Shown here one piece after another: positions 49,126 to 62,272 of a DNA stretch of 64,000 nucleotides. Location of the stretch: positions 1-64,000 of the forward strand of contig NZ_JALKCV010000004.1 in the NCBI RefSeq assembly GCF_023634065.1, written 5' to 3'. The translations under genes were made by a program, and so were the position numbers. The notes under the pieces were generated by a model. That model searched no databases. It was not told where the DNA came from and saw only the letters and a list, made by a program, of their open reading frames with translations. Source of the DNA: Microbulbifer litoralis. Its GTDB lineage: Bacteria; Pseudomonadota; Gammaproteobacteria; Pseudomonadales; Cellvibrionaceae. How positions within the stretch are numbered: position 1 is the stretch's first letter; every line of letters starts with the position of its first letter.

Positions 49126-49845
49126 ATGACCGGAACCAACGACGGCCACCTGACCCTCCTCGATCCGGAAACGGTCGAATTTCCGCCCACCCGGCTCGCC
49201 CTGAAGGAGCCCGACGGACTGCTGGCCATCGGCGGCGACCTGACGCCCGACTGGCTGCTGGCGGCCTACCGCCGCGGTATTTTCCCCTGGTACGCCGACG
49301 ACCAGCCGATCCTCTGGTGGAGCCCCTCCCCCCGCTGCGTGGTACTGCCGGACCGGTTCCGTATCGGCCGCACCATGCGCAAGGTCCTGCGCAGGGGGGA
49401 CTTCCGGGTCACTTTTGATCGCGCATTCGACCGTGTGATCGAAGCCTGCCGGGCGCCGAGGGACGAGCAGGAAGGCACCTGGATCACCGACGAGATGACC
49501 GACGCCTACCGGGAGATGCACCGCCTGGGCCACGCCCACTCGGTGGAGGTGTGGCAGCGGGAACAACTGGTCGGCGGCCTCTACGGCATCGCCATCGGGC
49601 GCGTCTTCTTCGGCGAATCCATGTTCCACCGCGTCACAGATGCGTCCAAAGTCGCTTTTGTGCATCTGGTCCGGCAGTTAGAATTGTGGGGCTGCCCGAT
49701 GATCGACTGCCAGGTGACCAACCCCCACCTGAGCAGCCTGGGGGCGGTGGAGGTATCTCGCGAGGATTTCGAGCGCGAGCTCAGGGCCGGCGTGCGGATG
49801 CCGGCTTTTGCGAAGCCGTGGGAACTGACCTGGAGCTATGGGTAA
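49126..49845 (+). CDS. aat: Leucyl/phenylalanyl-tRNA--protein transferase
   Basis: 239 residues. Motifs: FPPTRLALKEPDGLLAIGGD, AYRRGIFPWYADDQPILWWS, and GGLYGIAIGRVFFGESMFHR with the conserved SMF region, then NPHLSSLGAVEVSREDF. It adds Leu or Phe from charged tRNA to N-terminal Lys/Arg, creating ClpS-recognised N-degrons. Its stop overlaps the bpt start by eight bases. Confidence 0.96.
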   Translation: MTGTNDGHLTLLDPETVEFPPTRLALKEPDGLLAIGGDLTPDWLLAAYRRGIFPWYADDQPILWWSPSPRCVVLPDRFRIGRTMRKVLRRGDFRVTFDRAFDRVIEACRAPRDEQEGTWITDEMTDAYREMHRLGHAHSVEVWQREQLVGGLYGIAIGRVFFGESMFHRVTDASKVAFVHLVRQLELWGCPMIDCQVTNPHLSSLGAVEVSREDFERELRAGVRMPAFAKPWELTWSYG

Positions 49846-50557
49846 ATACTCTCAACTGGATTCGGTGCGCCTGCTGGCCACCCTGCCCCACCCCTGCGGC
49901 TACCTGCCGGACCGGGAGGCGACCACCGTATTCGTCGACCCGCAGACCCCCATAGACCAGCGCCTCTACAGCCGCCTGTCGGAGCTGGGCTTCCGCCGCA
50001 GCGGCAGCTACCTCTACCGGCCCCAGTGCGCCACCTGCAACGCCTGCGTGCCGGCGCGCATCCCGGTCGGCCTGTTCGTACCCGACCGGAATCAGCGCCG
50101 CTGCTGGCGGCGCAACCGGGACCTGGATATCTTCCACGTGGAAGACATCGATACCGACGAGCACTACGAGCTGTACGCCCGTTACATCGAGCGGCGCCAT
50201 GCCGACGGCGAAATGTACCCGCCCAGCCGCGACCAGTACCGCAACTTCCTGAATGCCGCCTGGGGCAGCACCCGCTATATCGAATTCCGCGCGCGCGGCC
50301 GCCTGGTGGCCGTGGCGGTGACCGACCTGCTCACCGCCGGGCTGTCCGCGATCTATACTTTTTTCGATCCGGACGAGGACAGGCGGAGCCTCGGAAGCTA
50401 CTGCATCCTCTACCAGATCGAATGGGCGCGCCGCCTGGGCCTGCCCAGCCTGTACCTGGGATACTGGATCGAGGCATGCCAGAAGATGGCCTACAAAACC
50501 CAGTTCAAGCCCACGGAGCTGTTGCAGGACAGCCGCTGGGCCCTGAAACGCCCCTGA
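49838..50557 (+). CDS. bpt: Aspartate/glutamate leucyltransferase (Bpt; Ate1-related)
   Basis: 239 residues. The N-terminal domain has [20 protein letters not shown] and [17 protein letters not shown], the CxxCxxC-type cluster of R-transferases; the C-terminal GNAT-like part has [39 protein letters not shown]. Bacterial Bpt adds Leu to N-terminal Asp/Glu, unlike eukaryotic Ate1, which adds Arg. It is coupled to aat and completes secondary and tertiary N-degron handling. The distinction from an Ate-type enzyme rests on gammaproteobacterial orthology. Confidence 0.94.
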   Translation: MGKYSQLDSVRLLATLPHPCGYLPDREATTVFVDPQTPIDQRLYSRLSELGFRRSGSYLYRPQCATCNACVPARIPVGLFVPDRNQRRCWRRNRDLDIFHVEDIDTDEHYELYARYIERRHADGEMYPPSRDQYRNFLNAAWGSTRYIEFRARGRLVAVAVTDLLTAGLSAIYTFFDPDEDRRSLGSYCILYQIEWARRLGLPSLYLGYWIEACQKMAYKTQFKPTELLQDSRWALKRP

Positions 50558-50705
50558 CCCGGGCCGCAACCGGCCCAAACTTTGCTCTCCTGTGGCTTTT
50601 CGTGCAAAATGCTCGCCCGTCGCGCCGCGGCCCCCACTTATTCGGGACGAGTGCCGGGCACTGAAGATCAGAACAAGTCACAAGTTATTTGAAGGTTACT
50701 GCCGC

Positions 50706-50924
50706 ATGGCAAAAGACGATTACATTGAAATGGAAGGTGAGGTGATCGACACCCTGCCAAATACCACTTTCCGCGTAAAGCTGGAAAACGGACACGTGGT
50801 GATCGCGCATATCTCCGGAAAAATGCGCAAGAACTACATTCGCATCCTCACCGGCGACAAGGTCAAGGTAGAGCTGACTCCCTACGACCTGACCAAGGGC
50901 CGCATCACCTATCGCGCCCGCTAG
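50706..50924 (+). CDS. infA: Translation initiation factor IF-1
   Basis: 72 residues, exactly the family length: [20 protein letters not shown] and [20 protein letters not shown], an OB fold ending YRAR. It binds the 30S A site and assists IF-2 and IF-3. It is the third gene of the rightward aat-bpt-infA group, followed by a strong terminator shared with convergent clpA. Confidence 0.98.
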   Translation: MAKDDYIEMEGEVIDTLPNTTFRVKLENGHVVIAHISGKMRKNYIRILTGDKVKVELTPYDLTKGRITYRAR

Positions 50925-50968
50925 CCAGGCCGGCGCCGGATGCCCGGCGCGCCGACGACCGCAGAACG

Positions 50969-50997
50969 AAAAAGGCCACCGCTGGGGTGGCCTTTTT
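50969..50997. terminator. Bidirectional terminator infA / clpA
   Basis: AAAAAGGCCACC pairs perfectly with GGTGGCCTTTTT around a five-base loop. The A and T runs serve both directions, ending infA from the left and clpA from the right. Confidence 0.95.
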
Positions 50998-51017
50998 CGT
51001 TTCCTTGTCCCGCGGCA

Positions 51018-53297
51018 CTAAGCTGGCACGGCGGTTTTTATCGCCAGCTCGTCGTTCTCGATCGTGACCGCTACGCGGCCGCCCTCCTCCGCCAGGTCGC
51101 CGAACAGTACCGCCTCTGCCAGCGGCTTGCGCAGCTTGTCGCGGATCAGGCGCGCCATCGGGCGGGCTCCCATTTTCTCGTCGTAGCCGTGCACCGCCAG
51201 CCATTCGCGGGCCTCGCCGTCCACCTCCAGGGTTACGTGGGATTCGTCCAGCTGCGCCTGCAGCTCGACCACGAACTTGTCCACCACCGTTTTGACCACT
51301 TCCAGGTCCAGCGAGCCGAACTGGATGATACTGTCGAGACGGTTGCGGAACTCCGGGGTAAACATCTTCTTGATCTCCTCCATGCCGTCGCTGGAGTGAT
51401 CCTGGGTCGTAAAGCCAATCGAGCGGCGGCTCATCAGCTCGGCGCCGGCATTGGTGGTCATGATCATGATCACGTTGCGGAAATCCGCCTTGCGGCCGTT
51501 GTTGTCGGTCAGGGTACCGTGATCCATGACCTGCAACAGCAGGTTGAAGACCTCCGGGTGCGCCTTCTCGATCTCATCGAGCAGCACCACGCTGTGGGGG
51601 TGCTTGGTGACCGAATCGGTCAGCAGGCCGCCCTGGTCGAAGCCCACGTAGCCCGGGGGCGCCCCGATCAGGCGCGATACCGTGTGGCGTTCCATGTACT
51701 CGGACATATCGAAGCGGATCAGCTCGATACCCATGACTTTCGCCAGCTGGCGACACAGCTCGGTCTTGCCGACGCCGGTGGGCCCGGCGAACAGGAAGGA
51801 GCCGATGGGCTTCTCCTCGGCGCCGAGACCGGCGCGGCTCAGCTTGATGGCCGTGCTCAGGGCGCCGATGGCGTCGTCCTGGCCAAAGACCACCATCTTC
51901 AGGTTGTCGTCGAGCCTCGCAAGCTGCTGCTTGTCGGAAGCGGACACACTCTTGGCCGGGATGCGGGCCATCTTGGCGATGACCGTCTCTATCTCGGTCA
52001 CGCCGACAGTCTCCACGCGCTCCTCTTCCGGCAACAGTGCCTGGAAGGCGCCGGCCTCATCGATGACGTCGATGGCCTTGTCCGGCAGGAAGCGTTCGGT
52101 GATATGGCGACTGGCGAGCTGCGCTGCGGCCTCCAGGGCGGCATCGGTATAGCGGACCTTGTGGTGATCCTCGAAACAGCTCTTCAGCCCCTGCAGGATC
52201 TGCACCGTTTCCTCCACCGATGGCTCGTTGACGTCGATCTTCTGGAAACGACGCGACAAGGCCCGATCCTTCTCGAAAATACCGCGATATTCGGTAAATG
52301 TGGTGGAACCGATACAACGCAGCTGGCCGCTGGACAGCAGCGGCTTCAGCAGGTTGGAGGCGTCCATGACTCCGCCGGATGCGGCGCCGGCGCCGATGAT
52401 GGTGTGGATCTCATCGATAAACAGCACCGCCTGTTCACGCTTCCGAAGCTCCGCCAGCAACGCCTTGAAGCGTTTCTCGAAATCGCCGCGGTACTTGGTG
52501 CCCGCCAGCAGCGAACCCAGGTCCAGCGAGTAGATGGTGCTGTTGCGCAGCGGCTCGGGCACCTCCTCGTCGACGATGCGCCGCGCCAGGCCCTCGGCGA
52601 TGGCGGTTTTGCCCACACCGGACTCGCCCACCAGCAGCGGGTTGTTCTTGCGCCGGCGCGCCAGCACCTGGGTGACCCGCTCCACTTCCGGGGCGCGCCC
52701 CACCAATGGGTCGATGCGGCCCAGTATGGCCTCCTGGTTCAGGTTGGTCGCGTAGCTCTCGAGCGGATCCGAGCCGCCCGGTTCGGCGCCGGTACCGATA
52801 TCCTCGTCCGTCTGTTCCGGCGCCGGCTCCGGATTGTGGTGGTGGTTGTTGCCGCTGGAGCCGACGCGGGAAATACCGTGGGTGATATAGTTGACTACGT
52901 CGATCCGGGCGACACTCTGCTGTTTCAGGTAGTAGACCGCCTGGCTCTCCTGCTCGCAGAAGATCGCTACCAGTACGTTGGCTCCGGTCACCTCTTTCTT
53001 GCCGGAGGACTGGACGTGGAATACGGCCCGTTGCAGCACACGCTGGAAACCCAGGGTCGGCTGGGTCTCCCGATCGGTGTCTGCCTCGGGAATCAGGGGG
53101 GTTGTGGAATCGACAAATTCCAGCAGTTCGCGGCGCAGCGCACTGAGATCCGCGCCACAGGCGTGCAGAACGTCCGCGGCGGACTCATTGTCCAGAAGCG
53201 CCAGCAACAGGTGCTCCACTGTCATGAATTCGTGACGTTTCGCGCGGGCACCCTTGAACGCCAGATTGAGCGTTACCTCTAAATCCTTGCTGAGCAT
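51018..53297 (-). CDS. clpA: ATP-dependent Clp protease ATPase subunit ClpA
   Basis: 759 residues. The N-domain ([34 protein letters not shown]) docks ClpS. AAA+ module 1 has [20 protein letters not shown], and module 2 has [20 protein letters not shown] with [20 protein letters not shown]. An IGF-type loop for ClpP binding (IGFTTQD) is visible. It unfolds N-degron and other substrates into ClpP. It lies 107 bp downstream of clpS on the same strand. Confidence 0.97.
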   Translation of the reverse strand: MLSKDLEVTLNLAFKGARAKRHEFMTVEHLLLALLDNESAADVLHACGADLSALRRELLEFVDSTTPLIPEADTDRETQPTLGFQRVLQRAVFHVQSSGKKEVTGANVLVAIFCEQESQAVYYLKQQSVARIDVVNYITHGISRVGSSGNNHHHNPEPAPEQTDEDIGTGAEPGGSDPLESYATNLNQEAILGRIDPLVGRAPEVERVTQVLARRRKNNPLLVGESGVGKTAIAEGLARRIVDEEVPEPLRNSTIYSLDLGSLLAGTKYRGDFEKRFKALLAELRKREQAVLFIDEIHTIIGAGAASGGVMDASNLLKPLLSSGQLRCIGSTTFTEYRGIFEKDRALSRRFQKIDVNEPSVEETVQILQGLKSCFEDHHKVRYTDAALEAAAQLASRHITERFLPDKAIDVIDEAGAFQALLPEEERVETVGVTEIETVIAKMARIPAKSVSASDKQQLARLDDNLKMVVFGQDDAIGALSTAIKLSRAGLGAEEKPIGSFLFAGPTGVGKTELCRQLAKVMGIELIRFDMSEYMERHTVSRLIGAPPGYVGFDQGGLLTDSVTKHPHSVVLLDEIEKAHPEVFNLLLQVMDHGTLTDNNGRKADFRNVIMIMTTNAGAELMSRRSIGFTTQDHSSDGMEEIKKMFTPEFRNRLDSIIQFGSLDLEVVKTVVDKFVVELQAQLDESHVTLEVDGEAREWLAVHGYDEKMGARPMARLIRDKLRKPLAEAVLFGDLAEEGGRVAVTIENDELAIKTAVPA

Positions 53298-53421
53298 CTA
53301 AACCTCAAAGCCTAAATCGCCAATTTCACCCGCCAATGCCACTGGTCGGCGCGCGCCGGAAGACGGCGTCTTTGACGTGCCTGAATCCTTTCAGACGACG
53401 GGACCCTTTTTACATGCAGCA

Positions 53422-53802
53422 TCAATCATCTTCGCTTTCATCCGCTTCTATCTCACACAGCAAGGGGTGCTGGTGGTCCCTGGCGAACTGATTGACCTGA
53501 GCGGCCTTTGTCTCCGCTATATCTCGAGTATAGACACCGCAGATCGCTTTTCCCTGCGTGTGTACCTGTAACATCAGTTGGGTGGCGCGCTCTCGATTGA
53601 CACCGAAAAACATCTCCAGCGTCTCCACGACAAAATCCATGGGCGTGTAGTCGTCATTGAGCATCACCACCTTGTACATCGGTGGGCGCTTCAGTTTCGG
53701 GCGGGCCTCCTCCAGGGCCAGGTCCCCATCCGCATCGTCCGGGTACAGCTGGTCATCCTCGATGCCGTTTGAGTGTAGTTTAATGGCCAATGAAATACCC
53801 AT
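53422..53802 (-). CDS. clpS: ClpA adaptor ClpS
   Basis: 126 residues from ATG 53802; a TTG four codons upstream is in frame. The flexible N-terminal tail (about 40 residues) is followed by the core [20 protein letters not shown] and the helix [19 protein letters not shown], ending in an acidic tail. The NDDYT motif and pocket residues bind N-terminal Leu, Phe, Trp and Tyr and hand the substrate to ClpA. It is upstream of clpA and about 3 kb from aat-bpt. Confidence 0.97.
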   Translation of the reverse strand: MGISLAIKLHSNGIEDDQLYPDDADGDLALEEARPKLKRPPMYKVVMLNDDYTPMDFVVETLEMFFGVNRERATQLMLQVHTQGKAICGVYTRDIAETKAAQVNQFARDHQHPLLCEIEADESEDD

Positions 53803-54089
53803 AGCGTTTATCAATGAGCTTATAGATTGTCAGGCGACACGGAAGCCGTGCCGCTCGTCGAGCGTTTTCACAAGCCGGCTATTGTAACCTTATTTGCCCG
53901 GCGGCACAGCGTGCGCCAGGGCCCCTTGACATCCGCGGGGCAGTTAGCTACAAGAGGAGGTGCCCGGCTCATCAAAAGCCAAATCGCATGCAGGAAAGCA
54001 GTCGATTAATTTGCACTAAAGCGCATATAACAATAAATATTCTGTAAGGCGGCCAGCAGTCGCCCCGGCAATTTTAGAGGGAGTTCGCC

Positions 54090-54386
54090 ATGCCTACCGG
54101 TACCGTCAAGTGGTTTAATAACGCCAAGGGATATGGATTTATTCTTGCGGATGAAGGGGGTGAAGATCTGTTCGCGCACTATTCCGCGATTCAGATGGAA
54201 GGTTATCGGACATTGAAGGCCGGCCAGCAGGTCACCTTCGATATCATCAAGGGCGAGAAAGGCTATCACGCAGCCAACATCGTCGCCGGCAGCACGGTAT
54301 CCGGATCTTCCGGCGCATCCAAACCTGCCCCGGAGCCCGGCAAGACCCAGTCGCAACGCGAGAAAGAAGCCGAAGCGCTGGATTAG
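54090..54386 (+). CDS. cspD: Cold-shock-domain protein, CspD-like
   Basis: 98 residues with a GAGGGAG ribosome-binding site. The cold-shock OB fold has KWFNNAKGYGFI (RNP1) and DLFAHYSAIQ (RNP2), ending near residue 68 with KGYHAANIV. A low-complexity tail of about 30 residues (SGSSGASKPAPEPGKTQSQR) extends it. CspD of E. coli binds single-stranded DNA in stationary phase and inhibits replication. Divergent position beside clpS is the conserved CspD context. Confidence 0.92.
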   Translation: MPTGTVKWFNNAKGYGFILADEGGEDLFAHYSAIQMEGYRTLKAGQQVTFDIIKGEKGYHAANIVAGSTVSGSSGASKPAPEPGKTQSQREKEAEALD

Positions 54387-54473
54387 TCGCCGCGACCGGC
54401 CGAGCACAGACTGGCGGGCCCAGGCAGCCGCCACCGCTGCCCTGCACCCGTTTCCATAAAACCCGGCTTCCAC

Positions 54474-54510
54474 AAAAAAGCCCCGCATCGGGAAGATGCG
54501 GGGCTTTTTT
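54474..54510. terminator. Bidirectional terminator cspD / icd
   Basis: A perfect 16-bp stem AAAAAAGCCCCGCATC / GATGCGGGGCTTTTTT with a five-base loop. It ends the convergent cspD and icd transcripts. Confidence 0.95.
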
Positions 54511-54558
54511 GTGATGCCGGCATTCCGGCGGGCGGGCCGCCGGAACGCAAAACCGGGA

Positions 54559-55809
<1,251 letters not shown>

Positions 55810-55923
55810 ATTGCTTAAACTCCCAAAACTTTGTGACTATTTCGGTCGGGTGGTGAAAAATCGGCGGGATTATATCAGCATCGATCGACTTTTGTAGTTG
55901 GATTACACGTATCCATTTCAGTT

Positions 55924-56505
55924 ATGCCCAGCATCATTCTCCTCAATAAACCTTACGGCGTCCTGAGCCAGTTTACCGACGACCGCGGCCGCCCCACCCT
56001 GGCGGACCATATTCGCTGCAAGGGTTTCTACGCCGCCGGGCGCCTGGATTCCGACTCCGAGGGCCTGTTACTGCTGACCGACGACGGCGCCCTGCAACAC
56101 CAGATCAGCCATCCACGGCAGAAACTGCCAAAAACCTACTGGGTACAGGTGGAGGGCGAGATCGGCCCCGGGGCGCTGGCGAAACTGCGCCGGGGCGTAT
56201 CATTGAAGGATGGCGTGACGGCGCCGGCCAGGGCCCGCTCCCTGCCCGCCCCCGACATCTGGCCGCGTGTGCCGCCGGTGCGCGAGCGCAAGTCGGTCGC
56301 CACCTCCTGGCTGGAGCTGACCATCCGCGAGGGACGCAATCGCCAGGTACGGCGCATGACGGCAGCGGTGGGCTTCCCCACACTGCGGCTGATTCGCACG
56401 GCGATCGGCAACTGGCGCCTCGGAGACCTGGCACCTGGAGAACAGCGGATCGAGGAGGTATTCGCGGCCCCGACCCGGACTGCTCGCAACCGCCGACGCC
56501 GTTGA
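55924..56505 (+). CDS. rluE: 23S rRNA pseudouridine(2457) synthase RluE-type
   Basis: 193 residues with no S4 domain. It opens with [15 protein letters not shown], and the catalytic aspartate sits in [17 protein letters not shown], followed by [10 protein letters not shown] and [13 protein letters not shown]. This small RsuA-family architecture matches RluE, which modifies U2457 of 23S rRNA. Site specificity is inferred. An inverted GTAGGG repeat follows at 56547. Confidence 0.9.
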   Translation: MPSIILLNKPYGVLSQFTDDRGRPTLADHIRCKGFYAAGRLDSDSEGLLLLTDDGALQHQISHPRQKLPKTYWVQVEGEIGPGALAKLRRGVSLKDGVTAPARARSLPAPDIWPRVPPVRERKSVATSWLELTIREGRNRQVRRMTAAVGFPTLRLIRTAIGNWRLGDLAPGEQRIEEVFAAPTRTARNRRRR

Positions 56506-56546
56506 GTGGTTGCCGGACGTTATCCAAACCCCTGCCCTGTTCGGCT

Positions 56547-56603
56547 CGGTGCGCACGGCGCACCCTACCGGCATGAAGGATGTAGGGGGCGCCGTGCGCA
56601 CCG
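56547..56603. repeat. Inverted repeat of dispersed CGGTGCGCACGGCGCACCCTAC element
   Basis: Arms 56547-56568 and 56582-56603 are 22 nt with one mismatch and a 13-nt loop (CGGCATGAAGGAT). The left arm is identical to 48860-48881 between trxB and aat. It lies between rluE and mnmA. Confidence 0.85.
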
Positions 56604-56729
56604 GCCAGGCGTCGCGACGACCCCCGCAGTACCATTCCGGGCCCCAAGCTCACTTAAGCTATAACGGAAGTCCGAACCGGTCTTGGTCCCCGGGGCCATT
56701 CGCGGGTAAAATTCGCCCCCATTTTATAA

Positions 56730-57914
<1,185 letters not shown>

Positions 57915-57938
57915 TACCAGATTATCTAGGGAGTGACT

Positions 57939-59964
<2,026 letters not shown>

Positions 59965-59977
59965 TCCGTTTGTCGAG

Positions 59978-59995
59978 CCGGGCGCTTGCGCCCGG
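59978..59995 (+). terminator. Hairpin after purB
   Basis: CCGGGCGC and GCGCCCGG pair perfectly around TT, 14 bp past the purB stop, followed by TTCCTC. The T-run is poor, so termination may be partial. Confidence 0.6.
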
Positions 59996-60028
59996 TTCCT
60001 CTGAAGGCGGTTGGGGCCCTGTGCCCGG

Positions 60029-60130
60029 CCGGGAGGGGCGCCATTTTTCGACTGTCTGCGAGAGGGACCTCGCGGACAAGCCTACAGGGATGTATTTACG
60101 GCGTGTCCCGAAAAGTGGCGCCCCTCCCGG
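60029..60130. repeat. Constant-core inverted repeat, copy B
   Basis: Arms 60029-60050 and 60109-60130 are 22 nt with one mismatch around a 58-nt spacer. The spacer's right side (60083-60110, TACAGGGATGTATTTACGGC onward) matches copy A at 49042-49069. The arms differ entirely from copy A. It lies between purB and the cupin gene. Confidence 0.85.
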
Positions 60131-60185
60131 TCAACACGTCTGTGACCCAGCATACATACTCCCATTCCAGTTCAGGTACTGCACT

Positions 60186-61340
60186 GTGGCACTCCCTCTG
60201 ACACACCTCGGCGCCATGCCGGTGACCGAATTCCTGCGCGACTACTGGCAGCAGAAGCCCCTGCTGATCCGCAACGCTTTTCCCGATTTCGAATCGCCCA
60301 TCTCCGGCGAGGAACTGGCTGGCATGGCCCTGGAGGAATCGGTGGAGTCGCGCCTGGTACTGGAAAACGGTGACGACGGCCCCTGGCAGCTGCGCAACGG
60401 CCCCTTTACCGAGGAGGATTTCCTGTCCCTGCCGCGCAGCCACTGGACGCTGCTGGTGCAGGCCGTGGACCAGTGGCTGTCGGAGGTGGCGGAGCTGAAG
60501 CAGTATTTCCGCTTCCTGCCCGACTGGCGGCTCGACGACGTCATGCTCAGCTACGCCGCCGACAAAGGCAGTGTGGGTCCGCATTTCGACTATTACGATG
60601 TGTTCCTGCTGCAGGCGGAAGGCAAACGCCGGTGGCACCAGGGTCCCAAAGTCGATGAAAGCAGCCCGCGGGTCGAAGGCACCCCGCTCAATATCCTGAA
60701 GGACTTCGAGACCGAAAACAGCTGGCTGCTGGAGCCGGGCGATATACTCTACCTGCCGCCGCAGTACAGCCACTGGGGCATTGCCGAGGGTGGCTGTACC
60801 ACTATCTCGATCGGCTTCCGCGCGCCTTCGGCCCGCACCATCCTGGAGGACCTGGCGGCCGAGCTGGCCATGGGATTGCCGGAGCACCTCCGCTACAGCG
60901 ACCCGGGCCTCCAGCCCGCCCAGTCGCCTGCGGAGATTGACGCCACCTCGGTGGAGCGACTGCGAACACAGATCGGCAGCTGGCTCCAGCAGCCACAGAA
61001 TATCGCCCAGTGGTTTGGTGCCGTCATGACCGAAGCCAAGTACCCGGATACGGTGGCGCTGGATGCCGGCAGCGCGTCGGACTGGCGGCAGCAATTGGCG
61101 GAAGGCGGTCGGCTGGTGCTGAACCCGGCATCGCGCTGCGCCTTCTGTCGCGAGCCACAGACCCTGTTTGCCGACGGCGAATCCTTCCCGGCGCCCCTGC
61201 CCTTCGCGGAAAAATTCTGCGACACTCACGCCATCGCACAGTGCGATATCGAGCGGTTCCCCGAACTGGCGGGGCGCGACGGCCCCATCGAGCAACTCGT
61301 CGCCCAGGGAACCCTGATCTATCCACCGGAGGATTTCTGA
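60186..61340 (+). CDS. roxA: Cupin/JmjC 2-oxoglutarate oxygenase, RoxA/YcfD-type ribosomal L16 hydroxylase
   Basis: 384 residues from GTG 60186, the first start near the conserved beginning LTHLGAMPVTEFLRDYWQQK. The JmjC fold supplies the iron-binding H-x-D in GSVGPHFDYYDVFLLQAEGK, then RRWHQGP and a late histidine in LYLPPQYSHWGIAEG. C-terminal dimerisation and winged-helix regions follow. In E. coli, YcfD (RoxA) hydroxylates Arg81 of ribosomal protein L16. The promoter region contains the copy B inverted repeat. Confidence 0.9.
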   Translation: MALPLTHLGAMPVTEFLRDYWQQKPLLIRNAFPDFESPISGEELAGMALEESVESRLVLENGDDGPWQLRNGPFTEEDFLSLPRSHWTLLVQAVDQWLSEVAELKQYFRFLPDWRLDDVMLSYAADKGSVGPHFDYYDVFLLQAEGKRRWHQGPKVDESSPRVEGTPLNILKDFETENSWLLEPGDILYLPPQYSHWGIAEGGCTTISIGFRAPSARTILEDLAAELAMGLPEHLRYSDPGLQPAQSPAEIDATSVERLRTQIGSWLQQPQNIAQWFGAVMTEAKYPDTVALDAGSASDWRQQLAEGGRLVLNPASRCAFCREPQTLFADGESFPAPLPFAEKFCDTHAIAQCDIERFPELAGRDGPIEQLVAQGTLIYPPEDF

Positions 61341-61342
61341 GC

Positions 61343-61765
61343 GTGGCCCTGGAGATTCGAACGGCCGACTGGCATCGCGATCGGGAGGCCATTCGTCGCG
61401 TGCGGGATACCGTCTTCATCGGCGAACAGGGTGTCGACCCGGCGATAGAATGGGATGAGTCAGACGATACGGCACAGCACTTCCTGATTCTGCGCGACGG
61501 CGAGGCCGTGGCCACCGGCCGGCTGGCCACAAGTGGCAAGATCGGCCGCATGGCGGTACTGCAGGGCGAGCGCGGAAGCGGTCTCGGGCTGCGCCTGCTG
61601 GAGCGGATCTGCAGCCACGCGCGCGAGCGGGGTTTTGCCCGGGTCACCCTGCATGCCCAGCGCCATGCGGAGGGTTTCTACCGGCAGGCCGGCTTTGTCG
61701 CCGGGGGAGAACCGTTTGTGGAAGCCGGTATCGCGCATATCCGGATGGTGCGCGATTTTGACTGA
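61343..61765 (+). CDS. GNAT-family N-acetyltransferase
   Basis: 140 residues from GTG 61343, two bases after the cupin stop. A GNAT fold with RVRDTVFIGEQGVDPAIEWD, VATGRLATSGKIGRMAVLQG, the acetyl-CoA loop RGSGLGLRLLERICSHARER and GFYRQAGFV. The FIGEQGV...EWD pattern is like the ElaA/YjcF subgroup. It overlaps the next gene by eight bases, forming a small operon with roxA. Confidence 0.9.
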   Translation: MALEIRTADWHRDREAIRRVRDTVFIGEQGVDPAIEWDESDDTAQHFLILRDGEAVATGRLATSGKIGRMAVLQGERGSGLGLRLLERICSHARERGFARVTLHAQRHAEGFYRQAGFVAGGEPFVEAGIAHIRMVRDFD

Positions 61766-62249
61766 GAACAGCCGCCAATCGACTGTGTTGAACAGTCTGC
61801 AAGACTTCCGTACCGCTTTAATCGAACTGGCATTCGAAAGTCACCGCGAACTCTGCGTTTTTTCCGAACAGCTGGCGCACCCCCTGTATCACGATCGGGA
61901 CGTCGCCGAGGCTCTGTCCGCATTTGCGCGCAGCGGCCGCCAGGCGCAGATGCGCATCCTGGTGCGCGATACCGAACCCATGCTGCGCCGCTTTCACCGG
62001 CTGCGCGAGCTGGTGCAGAGACTCAGTTCCCGCATCGAACTGCGCCGTGTCCAGGCCACGGTGGACACACCAGACTGGGAGTTTGTCGTCTCCGACGGTC
62101 GCCGCGCCCTCTTCTGCGACGACCGGGACCAGTGGTTGGGCAGCTACGATGCGGACAACCCGGTCAGGGCCGCCAGGCTGGAGGAAGCCTTCCGGCAGGA
62201 CTGGTCCCTGGGCGCGACCGATCCCAACCTGCGCCGCCTGCAGCTCTGA
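61758..62249 (+). CDS. Conserved hypothetical protein, PLD-like/DUF7931 type
   Basis: 163 residues if TTG 61758 is the start; GTG 61785 is an alternative. The sequence has FESHRELCVFSEQLAHPLYH, then ALSAFARSGRQAQMRILVRD, RRFHRLRELVQRLSSRIELR, DWEFVVSDGRRALFCDDRDQ, and ARLEEAFRQDWSLGATDPNL. The layout resembles one phospholipase-D-like half-domain without the HxK catalytic motif, as in a family usually found after a GNAT gene in gammaproteobacteria. The function is unknown. It overlaps the GNAT gene and is probably co-translated. Confidence 0.8.
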   Translation: MTENSRQSTVLNSLQDFRTALIELAFESHRELCVFSEQLAHPLYHDRDVAEALSAFARSGRQAQMRILVRDTEPMLRRFHRLRELVQRLSSRIELRRVQATVDTPDWEFVVSDGRRALFCDDRDQWLGSYDADNPVRAARLEEAFRQDWSLGATDPNLRRLQL

Positions 62250-62272
62250 CGTCTCATCGCGGCCGCCCGGGC

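Noticed and set aside
61533-61757. Longer 5' extension of the gene ending at 62249
   Set aside because: These codons overlap the GNAT gene in another frame and show no similarity; starts at 61758 or 61785 are better.
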